From assembly GCF_000972845.2 (NCBI RefSeq), contig NC_040032.1, positions 11,010,334-11,074,333 on the forward strand: DNA of 64,000 bases. Reading direction: 5' to 3'. Source of the stretch: Larimichthys crocea (taxonomy: Eukaryota; Chordata; Actinopteri; Sciaenidae). Shown one piece after another: positions 14,231 to 26,660 of the stretch; position 1 is the stretch's first letter, and each line of letters opens with the position of its first letter. The notes beneath the pieces are model-generated. The model was not told where the DNA came from, did no database searches, and saw only the letters and a list, made by a program, of their open reading frames with translations. A program made the position numbers and the translations under genes.

Positions 14231-17200
14231 TCGTGCCGTCATTCTGGGCTGATGCCTCGTTTGCTCCCATGAGGAGGGTCTATTGATCAGAGAGGAATCT
14301 TCCTAATTAGGCCTGAACTGAGTAGGATGGAGAAAGAGTGGAGGGAGGGGGGAAAGAAACAGTGGGAAGGGAAGAAGGAAAAAGGACAAAAATCTGAAGA
14401 GACAGTTTGACTTGTTGCTGCGCGGTGGATCGGGACATGACAGCGCAGACGAGTAAACAACAAAGAGACGCTCACACGTGGAGAGACGTGAGGAGGGAGG
14501 AGAGAGGATGACAGCCCGGAGCGCATGGGAGAAGAGGAGGCGCGAACAAACGTGCGCGCTTAGGGAGAACACAGTGTAAAGGGCAGAAATGAGATGGAGG
14601 TATAGATCTGAATTTAATACAAGCTCTTAGATGATCACAATGCATCCTTCTAGTTTGTGGAAGAGCGAGGAAACAAAGGCTGAGGTTGGTTTGATTCCAA
14701 TCACCCTTCGAGCATTTCAATGCTCCGGGGATTCAATTAAAAGATGCAATTATCTTTTTCACAAAGCACCCCACCTCCTCTTTGTTTTCCCCCTACACCC
14801 GTACCTCCACCGGTTACTTCCCCCCGCCATAGCTGGAGGTTTCATGTGTGTTTACACCAGTGTCATCTCAGCTCAGCGTGGACATAATAAGCAAAACACA
14901 TCACCATGAGTGCATTTTTCAGAGTGGGCATTGCTTAGAATAGTTGCACCTGTGGTTCACAAAGAGGGGGGGGACAACGAGAGCATCAGCACTGAAGCAT
15001 CCTCTCTGTCCAATGTTGAATTATTGTTTGTCACTTGTTGAAGGATTTCAGCTGTGTGCATACGAATCCATCCATTTTATATGACAGTTTCCTTAAACGG
15101 GAACCCCGACCCTGACCCTATCGTTCCTGAAATTATCATATATGAAAATGTCTCAAAATGAAGCCTCGTAAAGCTTTCTGTTTCCATGTGCTTGTTTGTT
15201 CCAAATCAGGTTCATCTAATTGTCTGCATTCCTTGTTTCAACCTGATGAATGCGTGTTTGTGAGATTTAATCATTAAAATAATCAACAGCCCCAAATCGC
15301 TAAATAAGGAGACCCGCTCTGCTGTGAAATATGCCAATAATTATCTTTTTTTTTAAAAGAGGCACGTTGTATTTACATTCTACAAGTGTTTTCCTAGACG
15401 TTAGCTCCTATTGATGGCGGCAATCTGTGCAAGTACACAGGAAATGTCTAATTTTGAGCTAAACTCTGGGATCGGCATTGTGTAAACATACTTTGTGGGA
15501 CCACCGCTTATTCAACATGCCTCTAAATTAAATGATTAAATGAAAATTTTGCATTATTACTGAGGAATCTTTTCTCCCAGGAACCAGAAGAAACAGCTTC
15601 TCCTCAGCGATGAAGCATGAAGCTGATGATACATCAGAAAATGGACACGACTGGTCCAGCGGTTAAAGAGTTATCGTTCAACCTGATAAGCTGTTTTCAA
15701 CTCTTGTGTCAGCAGAATCCACGGTGCCGACCTTGAGCGCAGCCCGTGTTCTGTGTCATAGCATGTCTGTGTCGTGTTGATTACATTTTTATACCGCTTT
15801 ATTTCTTCCTCTTCACGGCTGCACAGCAGATTTGTGGATATTGAAGATGTCATATGGGATAAATAGCTCAGTTAAATACGCATCATTTTTAATTGTGTGG
15901 GCCACTAACGCAGTTTATTGTTAAGTTAAGTTAAACCAGGCAGCTACTGCAGTGTGTCTTTGGGGATGGCTGTGGCTTCAGACTGAAATGTTCCTAATCA
16001 ATATCAAACCACACCGTGCAAGAAAAGATTCTTTATGCATACAACATGAAAGGCTTTTTCCGAGGCCATTGTCTATACACATGAATTCCTACCTCTGAGG
16101 AAATTCAAATGTCTTTTGATCCCATCCGGCAACACCGCGTTCACCTCACAGTGCGGTACAGTCGGCTCCTGCTGTCTCGAGCCTTTTAATTTCAGCTTCT
16201 GTCACCAAACAAATTCACTTCTTTCCAGCTAATTGTTCAAATACTAGAAGAGGGAAAAAAAAGGCAGATAATTAACAAGATCTAACAAATTAAATGTCTG
16301 TCTGAGACATGATTGAGACGTTACAAGACAAAGAGGATGCCTGCTAGTTGGGGAAGGAGGCGGTTCCCGGCGTCGAGCTCATCAAGCGGTCCATTTTCAC
16401 TCGGTCTGTAAATCTAATAAAGCTCTGCAAAACGCTCGGCAGCAACATCAGAGAGAGCTGTCTCACAAAGCTCTTCCCCTCGCCGCCTCCGCTCGTGTCG
16501 GTCTAAAATTGCATGGGCACATTGCCTGAAGTGGTTTGGAATGTCGAAGGCTGGTGCGGTAAAAATGTGTTAATTACGTGGGAGTGGAAGTAAATTTTTG
16601 GAGTATCATTCGTCTGGAAATGTGGAAAAACCGAAGAGCTCGGTGGCACGAAAGGCCAACGATGTGATTGTAAAGTAGAAAAAATCCTCGTCTGATGTCC
16701 GGAGCTTTGTTTTTTTCCTCTTCAAATGACTCACTATGCCTGAAATGAACTCAACCCACTCTTCAATCCATGCACGCAGAGACATATTGTAGCAATCGAA
16801 CTGTAATATTTTGAGATGACATTGATATCAAGTCAAGACATGGCATATCTAGGTGTGCTAAATGTAATACAGCTCAAAGAGTGCAAAGCTTTTCAACACA
16901 GAGACGTCTCTTTCATCTTTTGACCTAAACGAATGTTGCAGTCGATAACAGCTTCCAACGTCTCAGCGTGTGAATTATTAAAGCAAAGGTGCCCCATCAC
17001 ATTCTAAGTCCTCATTTTTCAAACAGACCTCGGTTCAAGTTCTCAACCTTTTAGTGGATCGACACTCTGCGAGGAGTATGTTCTCATTTGAGGGAGCAGA
17101 CTGGTGTTATGACATGTTTTTCTCATCTTCTATGTTCATCTGTCTCCCCTCATCAGCCCCTGCTGTTTACAGCCCATTTCCATGTTGGTGGGTGTTATTA

Positions 17201-18079
17201 TTGTGTCATGTTTACAGCTCAGCTCTAATGTGCACATGCAGTTCAGATCTGAAGGTCAGTTTATATTAACTCTTTTTGTTTTGCCGGAGTCTAAAGAAGT
17301 CTGAATATGTGGAGTGAACGGGTTCACTGACTGTACTGTATTATTTCATAACAGCTTACAGATGAGCATGTTGGTGTTGGAACAGAACACGCAGAACAAA
17401 AAACAACTTGGAATTCTTGGTCAGCTCCAAATCTGGAATTTCAGATCTCAGCCAGACTCTGATTTTGGTTGGAAATTCTGTGAGACAGGTTTGAATGAAA
17501 GTAGGTGTGCATGTGCATTAGGTACACCTGGCTAAAACAAACGCAGAGGTGTTGCTGTATGCTGGTTTTTGGAGGATTTAGTTGCTGTTGAACTGTATCG
17601 TGTTACACACAGAAACGCCTGCCCCTCATTGATTCGGACAAAAACGGAACATTTCAACCTTCACCAAGGATTTATTGGCAGTACTGTTTGTGTTTGACTC
17701 AAGTTGCAACTGCCTGGGCTGAAAAACTGAAGCCTTTGCAGAAGTGCCAAGAGGCTTCAAAAGTGATTCAATCCCCATAAGCCCACATGTTAAAATGCCC
17801 AACTTCACAGCAGAAATAAACGTGTTTACAGCCTGCTTCAAAAAATGGCTTTGGTCTCTGAAGCTAATTTCTCCGTTCATGACGGTACTGTACTGAGACG
17901 GAATTTGTTTTTCCACCTTTTTGCCTCATCGATGGTAATTAGGCCGAGTCAGCAGCTGACCACAGCTCATCAGAAACCTGTGCGTAATGTCATCCATGTT
18001 TTAGACACTAGTATTTAGACTGTATTAGTTACATGCTAACAAACCTGCTAATGATGGGATTTCAATGTATTAGTCACAG

Positions 18080-18175
18080 CTGGAGAGAGGATGGCATGCA
18101 GCAAAGGACCCAGGCTGGAATCAAACCTCCACGCCTCGATACATGGCACACACTCTACCTCAACCCCACCTGTAG
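18080..18175 (-). mobile_element. tRNA-derived SINE fragment, reverse orientation
   Basis: Read on the minus strand, it has a worn tRNA-like head, a B-box-like AGGTTTGATTCC, and then CCTGGGTCCTTTGCTGCATG and CCATCCTCTCTCC. That order is typical of tRNA-derived SINEs of percomorph fish. The 3' tail is missing or degraded. Confidence 0.65.
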
Positions 18176-18958
18176 GCTCTCGTCCTAGACTCCCCCGGAG
18201 GAAAACTATCCCAGACTCTCCCATACTCTGCGTCGTGCTGCACCTGGTCAGATGTGGTTGACTGAAATTCAGATCTGCATTAAGCCAGAATTATGTTTCT
18301 GCAGAGATACACATGTAATCTGACCTGTTACTGATAAAGCAAATTTATAGAAGTGTGCATCCTTTTCAGATGTATGATGTGCTTTCTAGTTTGCATGTTA
18401 ATTATACAATTATGATCACAAAAAAAGCATGATCTCTCTCAGCTTGATCGTCCAATTCAGATGTTTTGTTCTGTGTTAACAAGAAAAGCACCGACATGCA
18501 GAAAAGTGAAACAATCAGCAGCAGCTCTGCATGTCTTTCAGATCTGAAGTGGGCAGTTTTAAAATGTTGGACTTTTTTATTAACACGGTTCAGCACATTC
18601 CAAAATTGTTCCATTTGTGCACCTTGTGTGTTTGTCGCCTCGGTGCCTCGTGCTGCTGCTGCACACATCCCAGCTGGCATTGCAACGCAGCCAGCGCAGT
18701 GACCAGCAGAATAGTAGGCCATGTTCCCTCTGCTGCAATCAGCTTTTTTTTTTTCGGTTATCTTTCTGCGTGCACACAGGTTGGGAAGATGAAAGGCATC
18801 GCGGGAGAGAAATGAAAGAAAATTGTTGTAGTTAGATAAGACGGCGAATGCGAGCATCCTGACAAAGAGGTGCTGCTGCGGATGTGTATGAAGAGCAGCC
18901 GTTTGTGGACAGAGGCAACACTGGCTAAGCCGCTTTGAACTCTGGGAGACTTTACTGT

Positions 18959-18960
<2 letters not shown>

Positions 18961-19002
<42 letters not shown>
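18961..19002. repeat. GT microsatellite, left arm of an inverted pair
   Basis: Twenty-one perfect GT units, the longest dinucleotide tract here. A CA tract lies 145 bases downstream, so the two are complementary. Confidence 0.97.
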
Positions 19003-19006
<4 letters not shown>

Positions 19007-19143
19007 CAGCAGACAAAAATACGGGGGGACCTCAGGAACTGTCTTCCCTCCAGCCTTCATGCAACATTGATTGCTTCTATTGATTGTGTCTGTCCTTCAA
19101 CATGAGGGATACAACTCACATAAAACACACAGAACGCCTACCT

Positions 19144-19147
<4 letters not shown>

Positions 19148-19174
<27 letters not shown>
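19148..19174. repeat. CA microsatellite, right arm of an inverted pair
   Basis: About 13 CA units, complementary to the GT tract ending at 19002. Confidence 0.95.
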
Positions 19175-19614
19175 CTCATAACACACATACACCCGTGTAT
19201 GACAGCCATGCCGCAGATACACAGGAGCAAATAAATGAAGGTAAAGCTCTCCTCTGTCTCACAAGCAAATCTCTCCCTCCTTCTCTGCGTCCATCCCTTC
19301 CCCTCCCTCTTTCCCTTGCAGGTAACAATGTGTAGCGAGGTCACGCAACAAAGAGTCATGGCTTCCTTGGTTTAATTTGTGTGAGGACAAGGTGGAAATC
19401 TCTTCAGTTTCAATTGCTTCAGCCGTCAGGCTGTTTTCCAACAATGAAAAGCGAGCAGATGACCTTGTAAGGCCAGCGACCAAGAGAGAAGGCATTAATA
19501 TTTCATTCTTACAGAGCCTCCTCTCCTCCCGTCTTCTGTCTGCCTGTCTTTGCTGAAGGGGGGGATGAATAGCAGCTCAGGACTGGAGCAAGACCAAGGT
19601 GCTGTGCACACAGC

Positions 19615-19633
19615 TTTTTTTTTTTTTTTTTTT
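19615..19633. repeat. Poly-T tract (19)
   Basis: Nineteen consecutive T after GCACACAGC. No attached retrotransposon is recognised. Confidence 0.95.
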
Positions 19634-20059
19634 GCTATTTTGGTGAGTTTGAATTCATAAAATGGTGTCAAAAAAGTATGTCATGTATTTGTATGTAAAG
19701 TGTCTGTCCACATGCGCATAGAATAAACACATCAATACATTTCCCATTTACAGGATTAGGCCAAACTGAGCATCTGTACAATGAAAAGTAAAGTACATAT
19801 CACAGCACATTTGCAAATATGCACCTCAAAAACAGATGGAAACAAAAAAAAACATTCATATTTTTTGGTTGATATATGCAAATTTATCGTCACATGGATA
19901 TCTGGCTGTGTAGTGTTCAGTCTTTTCATAGTGCACATGTCCGCATACACAAAGCCGCCATATGTGAGACCACCCTCAGAGTTACACAGAGCTGCCATTT
20001 GTGTCATTCAATTACCAAAAACAGGTTGTAATTGTATTTAATTGAAATTGAGCCAATAA

Positions 20060-20360
20060 AAACCCATAGCCTTGCCAAATTACTACCCACAAAGTCGTCC
20101 TCGGGCGGCGGCCGCTGGAGAGATGTACGGCATGCATGTTACAAGCATGTCAAAAAAAATGACCTTTGGGAAAGAATTAGATTTAGCAGCAAAGTAGTTA
20201 GAAATTAGCATATCCAGATGTAGCCTCCTTGATTTGATTTCATTGCCTTAATTGGATTTCATCTGCTGCCGTGCGGCAATAGCCATAAAAGTACATGCCT
20301 GGACTCCACGGCGGCTGCGCGTGGACCACCATCACAGCTCTGGGATGATATTAAACCGAT
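20060..20360. promoter_or_regulatory. Candidate conserved enhancer-like block
   Basis: Unique DNA with GCAAAGTAGTTAGAAATTAG, CCTTAATTGGATTTC, GACCTTTGGG and GCCATAAAAGT. Absence of repeats and dense transcription-factor-like words suggest conservation; unverified. Confidence 0.25.
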
Positions 20361-20879
20361 ATGAGCTGGGAATGTTAATGCAGAAAACTGTTGCCACATG
20401 AGGCCCCCCCAGGTACATTTAACAGTTATAAAGCATCATGGCAAGTGTGGTGAATTGTAATTTCTATGTTTAGACACTCAACGGCTGCAGACAGATTGCG
20501 AGGAAATGTCGTAGCTGTGTCTGTTTTCCATTTTCAGCTCACTTAAGGAATTCACAGGCGGCGTGTCGGCTCGGACCTTTTGTATTACATGCTTGTTAAG
20601 GTTGTAGCTCTCGCACGGCAATCGGAATCAAAATGTCAGAACGCGTGTATAGGTCAAACGGTGAATGTTCCGCAATTATGCTCTGCCATATGCTGTGTAC
20701 TGCGCTTGAGAATGGAAATGAAGGTTGAATGGCTGGATGATCTCCAAGCTGATTGCAGAGATTCTGCATATTTTGCCCCCACGCAATTATCAGAGATCAC
20801 TGGTGCTCAAAGTCACACGGTAAGGTTTGATTCCATAAAAACCTGTGAGAAGTACGTAACGCTTTACGGACAGTAAAGT

Positions 20880-21210
20880 AAACTGTTGCCAACTGTAGCT
20901 GCTGTTAGCTCAGTTTGTTAGCCGGGCTGCCCGGACTGTGAGCTCAGAGCACTGGGGAAGTGTTAGTGTTTGCACCACAGGCAAATGCGTGAATGCAGAC
21001 GGGAAGTGGAGCCGGTGTTGTGCCAGAACCTGAGCTGGGCAGGCTGGCAATGACACCAGGCTCAGCAGCCTCTATGGACATAATGACAAAGAAGAAAAGA
21101 CCGAAGAGGACGCTGACAGAGGAAGTGGAGAAAAAAGAAGAAAGTGACCAAGCCACATGCCATCAGACTAAATCTGGGACTGAGCTTCATGAAATAAAAG
21201 GTTGACAGAC
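20880..21210. repeat. Probable interspersed repeat with a short open frame
   Basis: GCTGCTGTTAGCTCAGTTTG and the GCTGCCCGGACTGTGAGCTC block resemble a recurrent fish repeat. A 70-codon open frame follows (20993-21205), with a lysine- and glutamate-rich stretch (KKKRPKRT, EEVEKKEE). It has no flanking splice signals that I trust and no recognised domain, so it is not called a gene. Confidence 0.35.
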
Positions 21211-21970
21211 AGACAGAACTTGCTAGTTTTTGATCATAAGTAATGTCAACATAACAAATACACATGTCCATATTTACCACAGTTATTCTTTGAAACCCAG
21301 AAATACAGGTTTCTACACAGTCCTATATGAGTTCCTGGACAAAAACTTTATCAAGTAACTATGTTCTTGCTCTCTCACACACACATATGTACTTTCCCAC
21401 ACAGCATAAATCTCACCACGTACACCGTTTTTCACTTCAAGGCCCAGCAGGTAACTTTTCATTTGCTCTCCCTTGACCGTGACTAAAAGCCAGTGGTCAG
21501 ACGCCTGTGGAGCCCCTCTCCAATCATTACCATGTTAATATCTGCAAAATAATCTTTTGTAGCAGGAGCAGGGCAGCACCAGACAGCAGGACATACTGGG
21601 ATAAGGGCAAGAGAGGTGTTCTTTATACCCACAGCACAAGGAGGGGGAAATTGGATGGCTGAAATGAAGGTGGAGGAATAAACGTGGAGAGGTAAAAACC
21701 CTGAGAGCGGTTCTGTTTTTAATTCCAGATGATTTCCTCCAGTTTCACCTGAGTCAGGCCAGAGATGCACTGATGGAGATAGCAACCCCTGCTAGCCTCA
21801 TTAGCTCTCTCCAGCTGTTTCTGTGACATTATGCACTCCATCCAAACCCCCAGCGTCCGTCTGAACTGCCGCTGCTGCCAGAACACTTCAAACACACGAA
21901 TAGTAATTTAGTCCAGACCTGGACCTTCTGAAGCCTGAATAGTGGCCTTCTTCCAACAAATAAAATTGCT

Positions 21971-21987
21971 GTGTGTGTGTGTGTGTA
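21971..21987. repeat. Short GT microsatellite
   Basis: Eight perfect GT units followed by TACAC. Confidence 0.9.
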
Positions 21988-22049
21988 CACTTACATTTGT
22001 TTTTTTTACCTCCCACACCACCATCAGCTCCACCAGCGCCAATATGGCC

Positions 22050-22200
22050 ACCGCGAACAAAGAAATGGTCTTCCATTAACGTAATTGGGCAATTTAGCTG
22101 CTGCTGCAGCCGACGGCAGCTTTATGTACAAGTGGCTTTTCATGAATAACAAATTAGCGGTTACCTGTTGACTACAGGTCCGAGTGTGTCTACCCTGAAA
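22050..22200. promoter_or_regulatory. Candidate conserved enhancer-like block
   Basis: CCATTAACGTAATTGGGCAA, a CTGCTGCTGCAGCCG block, CTTTTCATGAATAACAAATT and GCGGTTACCTG lie close together. Among the non-coding parts this is one of the more enhancer-like. Confidence 0.3.
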
Positions 22201-23399
22201 CACGAGCACTTATCAACAATTTAATCAGAGATTTGTTGTTTAACTTTGGATGAGTAATTATGACCATGTGTACTTTCGCTTCATGGGATGCTCTTTGTCT
22301 CTTATTGCGGCGTAAAACATGCAAATACAAAAAGACAAATGATTTGTTGCCTCCCTTTGTCACTTTGCATCCATCTGTTCACAGCGATATACATGGAAGC
22401 TCTTTGTTTTTGCCTCTGCAGCCGATATAAGCATAAAATGTAAATATAACTTTCAGTGTGATATCCACATTTTAGTTAGACTTCGTTGAAAATTTGCAAA
22501 ATATCACAAAAATGGAAAAAATCTGATGAATAGTGTCCATCCCAACAAATCTTGACAGTCAATAACAGAAAGAGGCAAATGTTTGAACACATTTATTCTG
22601 TTTTCTGTCTGTCTGTTTGTGAACTCTGTGTTGACCCGTGTCGCAGCAGCCAACTGATGAGCTGCCATCAAAAAAAAAAAAAACCTGAATGACCTTTCTC
22701 CACCTTTCCTTCGGCCATCATGTGTGTGCAAGGCGCGTTAACCCTTCAGGCTCCTGCAAACAAGCTACAATCAAAGCCTACGGGGAGCCCTGTGTCTGCT
22801 TTTTTTTATGGCTGCGGCACCTCATTTCAATTCAATGCAGCTCTGATAAGCAACTCGTGATAGTCGGGCAACTGCCATTCCCTACTGTGTGTTTTTTTTC
22901 CTCTTCCTTTCTTTATCAGGCACGCTGATAACAGAAATAACAGAATGGGACCTCTAACTGTCTTGATTCATACAAAAGAACTGCAAAAAAAATTAAATAC
23001 TGTGAATCTGTGTGAACGATTGTGCTCTTAAAATAAAGACCTGAACGGTGAGTTTGTTCAGAGTGATTGATTGAAATTCGTCCTCGCCTCCCCTTTGGGC
23101 TTCTTTGCACTATTTCACATTTGCTGCAGCTGACCACATCATTTGTTACGTCTTCCAGAGCAGACGCTCCCTGCACATTCTATTGACATCCTATCAGTTT
23201 GCATTATTTCTTCCTTCATTATGACTTGCATCTTTTTTGGACTGTAACATTGTAATGTTTTAGCTTCTGTCTCCTCCCAGACGTCTTTCTCCAACGTAGC
23301 ATTATCATTTTCAGTATGCGAGCCCCGTGGAGACTGTCATCAGCTTCACCGGTCACATACTATAGCGCCGCGGTCGAGCCTAAAGCCAGCCTCTCCTCT

Positions 23400-23600
23400 C
23401 TGCCAGTCAGAAGTAATGGATTAACATGAGAATCGATCTTGGCTCAGCTGGCTCGATCCGCGATGGCAGAGTGCCAGAGAAAGCCAAGTCAATCACGAAA
23501 CACAAGATTATTTAATAGATACAGGAGAATATTAAACCCCCCAGACTGGATCAGAATCTGCCTGTCACTGCACTGTAATTATCTAATCTCTGTTTCACTG
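23400..23600. promoter_or_regulatory. Candidate conserved enhancer-like block
   Basis: Words such as AGTAATGGATTAACATG, TCAATCACG, GATTATTTAATAG and CTGTAATTATCTAATC in repeat-free DNA. Composition-based call only. Confidence 0.2.
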
Positions 23601-24120
23601 CTGCTCTCCTCCTCCAAACACATAAATCAGGAGTGTTTGTTTGTCCACACGCAGCCGTCTTGTCTACACACTGTCCCGACTCTCAAGCTTTGAGACCACC
23701 TGGCACCTGGTTTGGGAACAGTAATGATGAGAGGAGATTGTGGCACATGATGCTGCAGGCTTTGCATTTACTACACATCCAACATCACATTCATCTATTT
23801 ATTTCCACACTGTTCAGTGCATGGGTCAGAGACAAAAAGGATGACAGATTGAGGGGGAGAAAGAAAGAGAGACTTGATTGATTGGCTCTAAAAGGATCGA
23901 CCTCTGTGATCGGCTCTTAGATATGCCGTCAGTCCTCATACAGTGCTGGAATGCAGCAGAATGAAGCTGCAAAAAATAGGTGATGTGACTCAGTAAGTAA
24001 TTATATTTCCCATTCACTGATTTAAATTTCATTTTGTACTGATATGCAGAGATCTCTGCTCGTGGAATTTTCCATATCTGACTTAATATTTCACCTGAAT
24101 TCTCTGAAAATGTAAATAAA

Positions 24121-24351
24121 CCAGAGGTGGGATGAAGTAGTAAACAATTAGCAAGTCACAAGTCCTTCCACCAAAGTCAAGTAGACGTACTGTTACATTA
24201 CAGATATATCACTCACTGACAAGTAAAACTATTGATGTTAAGATCTGCTGCAGATCATGATCTGGCTGCAGACAAACAAACAAGAAAAGTACGCCAAAAT
24301 CGACTTAACCATAGTAATCTGAGTACTGCCATTCATTACTTCCACCTCTGG
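24121..24351. mobile_element. Foldback MITE with CCAGAGGTGG ends
   Basis: The left end CCAGAGGTGG (24121) is the exact complement of the right end CCACCTCTGG (24342-24351), with two more matching bases outside (AA and TT). The interior carries degraded AGTAGTAA, TCAAGTAGACGTACTGTTAC and ATTACTTCC motifs typical of a fish non-autonomous DNA transposon. No clean target-site duplication is visible, so the superfamily is not assigned. Confidence 0.75.
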
Positions 24352-25919
24352 TTAAAACAGGCATGTTCGAAGTCATGCAGGAAGAGAAAAATCTGACATG
24401 AAATCATGCTGATGTCCTATAGTCTATGTGTTATATTTCTGTGTGCGTGAACCTGCTTCCTCGGCTTCATGCAGATTATTTGCTAACTTTATCTGCGTGC
24501 ACCTGATGTGACCTGCCACTCTGTGGCTCTGTTAACGTTTTATCTTATCGTCATCTCTCCAGACCAGTGCCCAAAGACAACACTTCCCTTTGTTCCAACA
24601 CACAGTGGCTGGGTTTTTTTTTTCTTTTAACGTGGCCACAAACCAGTCAGACCACCTACAACATGGACGACTGCAAAACAGTGCAAGAAAAATATCCTCT
24701 GTGCTGGGGTTAGATTTATAAACTGGGGAAATCCAATGTCCATGCTGAGAAATAACATGAAATTACATGAAATCCCTTCTTAACGTCCAACCATGGAAAC
24801 AGTAGAGTACACACATTATAAAACATCAAAAACAGTTCATATTCAGTCATAATGGTGATATTGGTTTGTGTTACACACAAACTGAAATTGCCAATTTTTC
24901 ACTTGATTTGTGAAAAACACAGAATCAGACTGACATGAACTGACATGAAGATGGATATGGAGGGAGAGCGGCCCGATGGAATTACAATTCATTTCCTGAC
25001 ATGAATGGAAATGAAAGCGAAGTGACCCCTGCCAACCATAACTGGGACCCAGACAGCAATGAAGAAAGGAGATGTCTGACAAAAACAGAGTGGTTCGTAG
25101 TGAGGGGGTGACAGAGGGTGACCCCCGTTTGCACTTGGCCGTGTTGTATATATCGTCAGATGAGGTCTATCTTTTTATTTAAAGAAGTCAAAGCATGGTG
25201 CTGCATGGCTGTGGATCCCCGCCAGATGGACTGACACATGGCCTGAGCATTGTCATTCAGATGCAGCGCGTGCTGCGTCGCTCTTAATAAAGCACGAGTG
25301 CATAAATTCAAACGCTTTACTGGGGCAATATGGAAATGTGTATCATCTGTTACCGTGTGATTTGGGATTTGAACATGTGTTTGCTCAACTTTACACAATG
25401 TTTTTCCGACAGAGTGTGTCGGCAAGCTTACATTATTTTACAGTCTAGACAAGCGAGTCTGTTACCTACAATCACTTACAACACCGCCTCCAGTAAATTC
25501 AATTTATTTTCTGAATTGTAAGGCCAAATATAAGTTCAGGGGAAATGTTATTTCATATGTAGGAAGAGCTTTGTTTTGTTTCTGTGAAAAAGTAATGCAG
25601 AGGCAAATGGGGCTGTAGTTTATACTGTTTCTCTACAGCACAGAAGGGTTTGTATCCCCGAGTCCTGCATCTGGTTATAGGTTTAGGCATTTTGGTCAGG
25701 GTTAGGAAAAGATTGTGGTTCAATAAAGATGTCTTGTCTCATGCGTTTAGTCCCTTGGGACCTTTTTACTACTTCCTTTGGCCACTTGGGGTGCTGCAAA
25801 ATCAAGTTTTGAACACAACGCTGACATTTGATCACTTTTTAAGTTTGTATAGAGAACTTGTTCACAAATAGCTGCTTATTTACACATCCGGCATTTAGGT
25901 TGCGACATTAGATTTCATC

Positions 25920-26235
25920 TGGAGTCATGTCTCCGGACAGTATTCTCTCTCTTTTAGCTCCGTTTTTGGTATCCACCAACTCCCTTAGAGAAACATCTGT
26001 GGCTCTTCAGCTGTTAAATGCTCCACTGTGTCCATCAGCACGTCTCTCTGTGTCTGTCTGCTGAGCGGATAGTGTACAGTACAGATTGATAGAGCTCTTT
26101 CCCTGTGAACTGCTGCCGACTGTAAACACCGCGGGAAGATTTGTGACAGTGAACCAAAACAGTGAAGTTGTGGGCCAGACTACAAACGACCTTTCACACT
26201 GTGATTTGATGGATGTTCTTCTAAGAATGTTCACC
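25920..26235. repeat. Degraded interspersed repeat, copy B
   Basis: This copy contains TGTTAAATGCTCCACTGTG, then GTGTCTGTCTGCTGAGCGG, then GTGAACCAAAACAGTGAAG, in the order seen in copy A. It is the more complete of the two and includes 5' sequence around GGTATCCACCAACTCCCTTA. No coding frame survives. Confidence 0.65.
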
Positions 26236-26630
26236 TAAGACTTTCTTAGTATTTATTAACGTCTTTTCATAACCTTGGTCGGCTGCTGTGGATGTCTAAA
26301 TAGAGCCATTAAACTATGTATGTAATGTGTCTTTATCTATCTTCAGAAATCGCTCTTGTCTCTGTATTTCTGTGTCAGCAGTGATCGACTCGGCTGTATT
26401 CTGAGCACACAATCCTTCCAGTCTACTGAAGCTGTGCTTCTGAAAGACCAGCACACACTGCAGGCAGTAGGTGATTTCGGGGGTGGGTCCTGCTATTGTT
26501 GGCGCACATTATTTAATAACTCACGCCTGTTAAATATGGAACCATGGCTTAGTGGAAAACTTGAGGGAAAACAACAATTTGCCTGACTATCATTTCCACT
26601 GAATCTGAATCAAATTGCCCACGAGGAGTG

Positions 26631-26660
26631 TGCACACACACACAAACACACACACACACA
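26631..26660. repeat. CA microsatellite, interrupted
   Basis: CA units with one AAA interruption. Confidence 0.9.

Larger units (their letters stand above)
11805..18955. other. Non-coding, mostly unique
   Basis: Contains the enhancer-like block at 13430, the AC tract at 14207 and the reverse SINE at 18080, listed separately. A purine-rich strand runs 14320-14400. No exon is supported. Confidence 0.55.
19640..24115. other. Non-coding, mostly unique
   Basis: Apart from the repeat at 20880 and the enhancer-like blocks listed, I see no gene. Frames here are short and have no coding-like codon bias. Confidence 0.55.

Noticed and set aside
18402..19016. Longest open frame, 204 codons on the minus strand
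   Set aside because: It begins in the GT/CA tract (Thr-His repeats), has no coding-like codon bias or domain, and one such frame is expected by chance in 64 kb of six-frame sequence.
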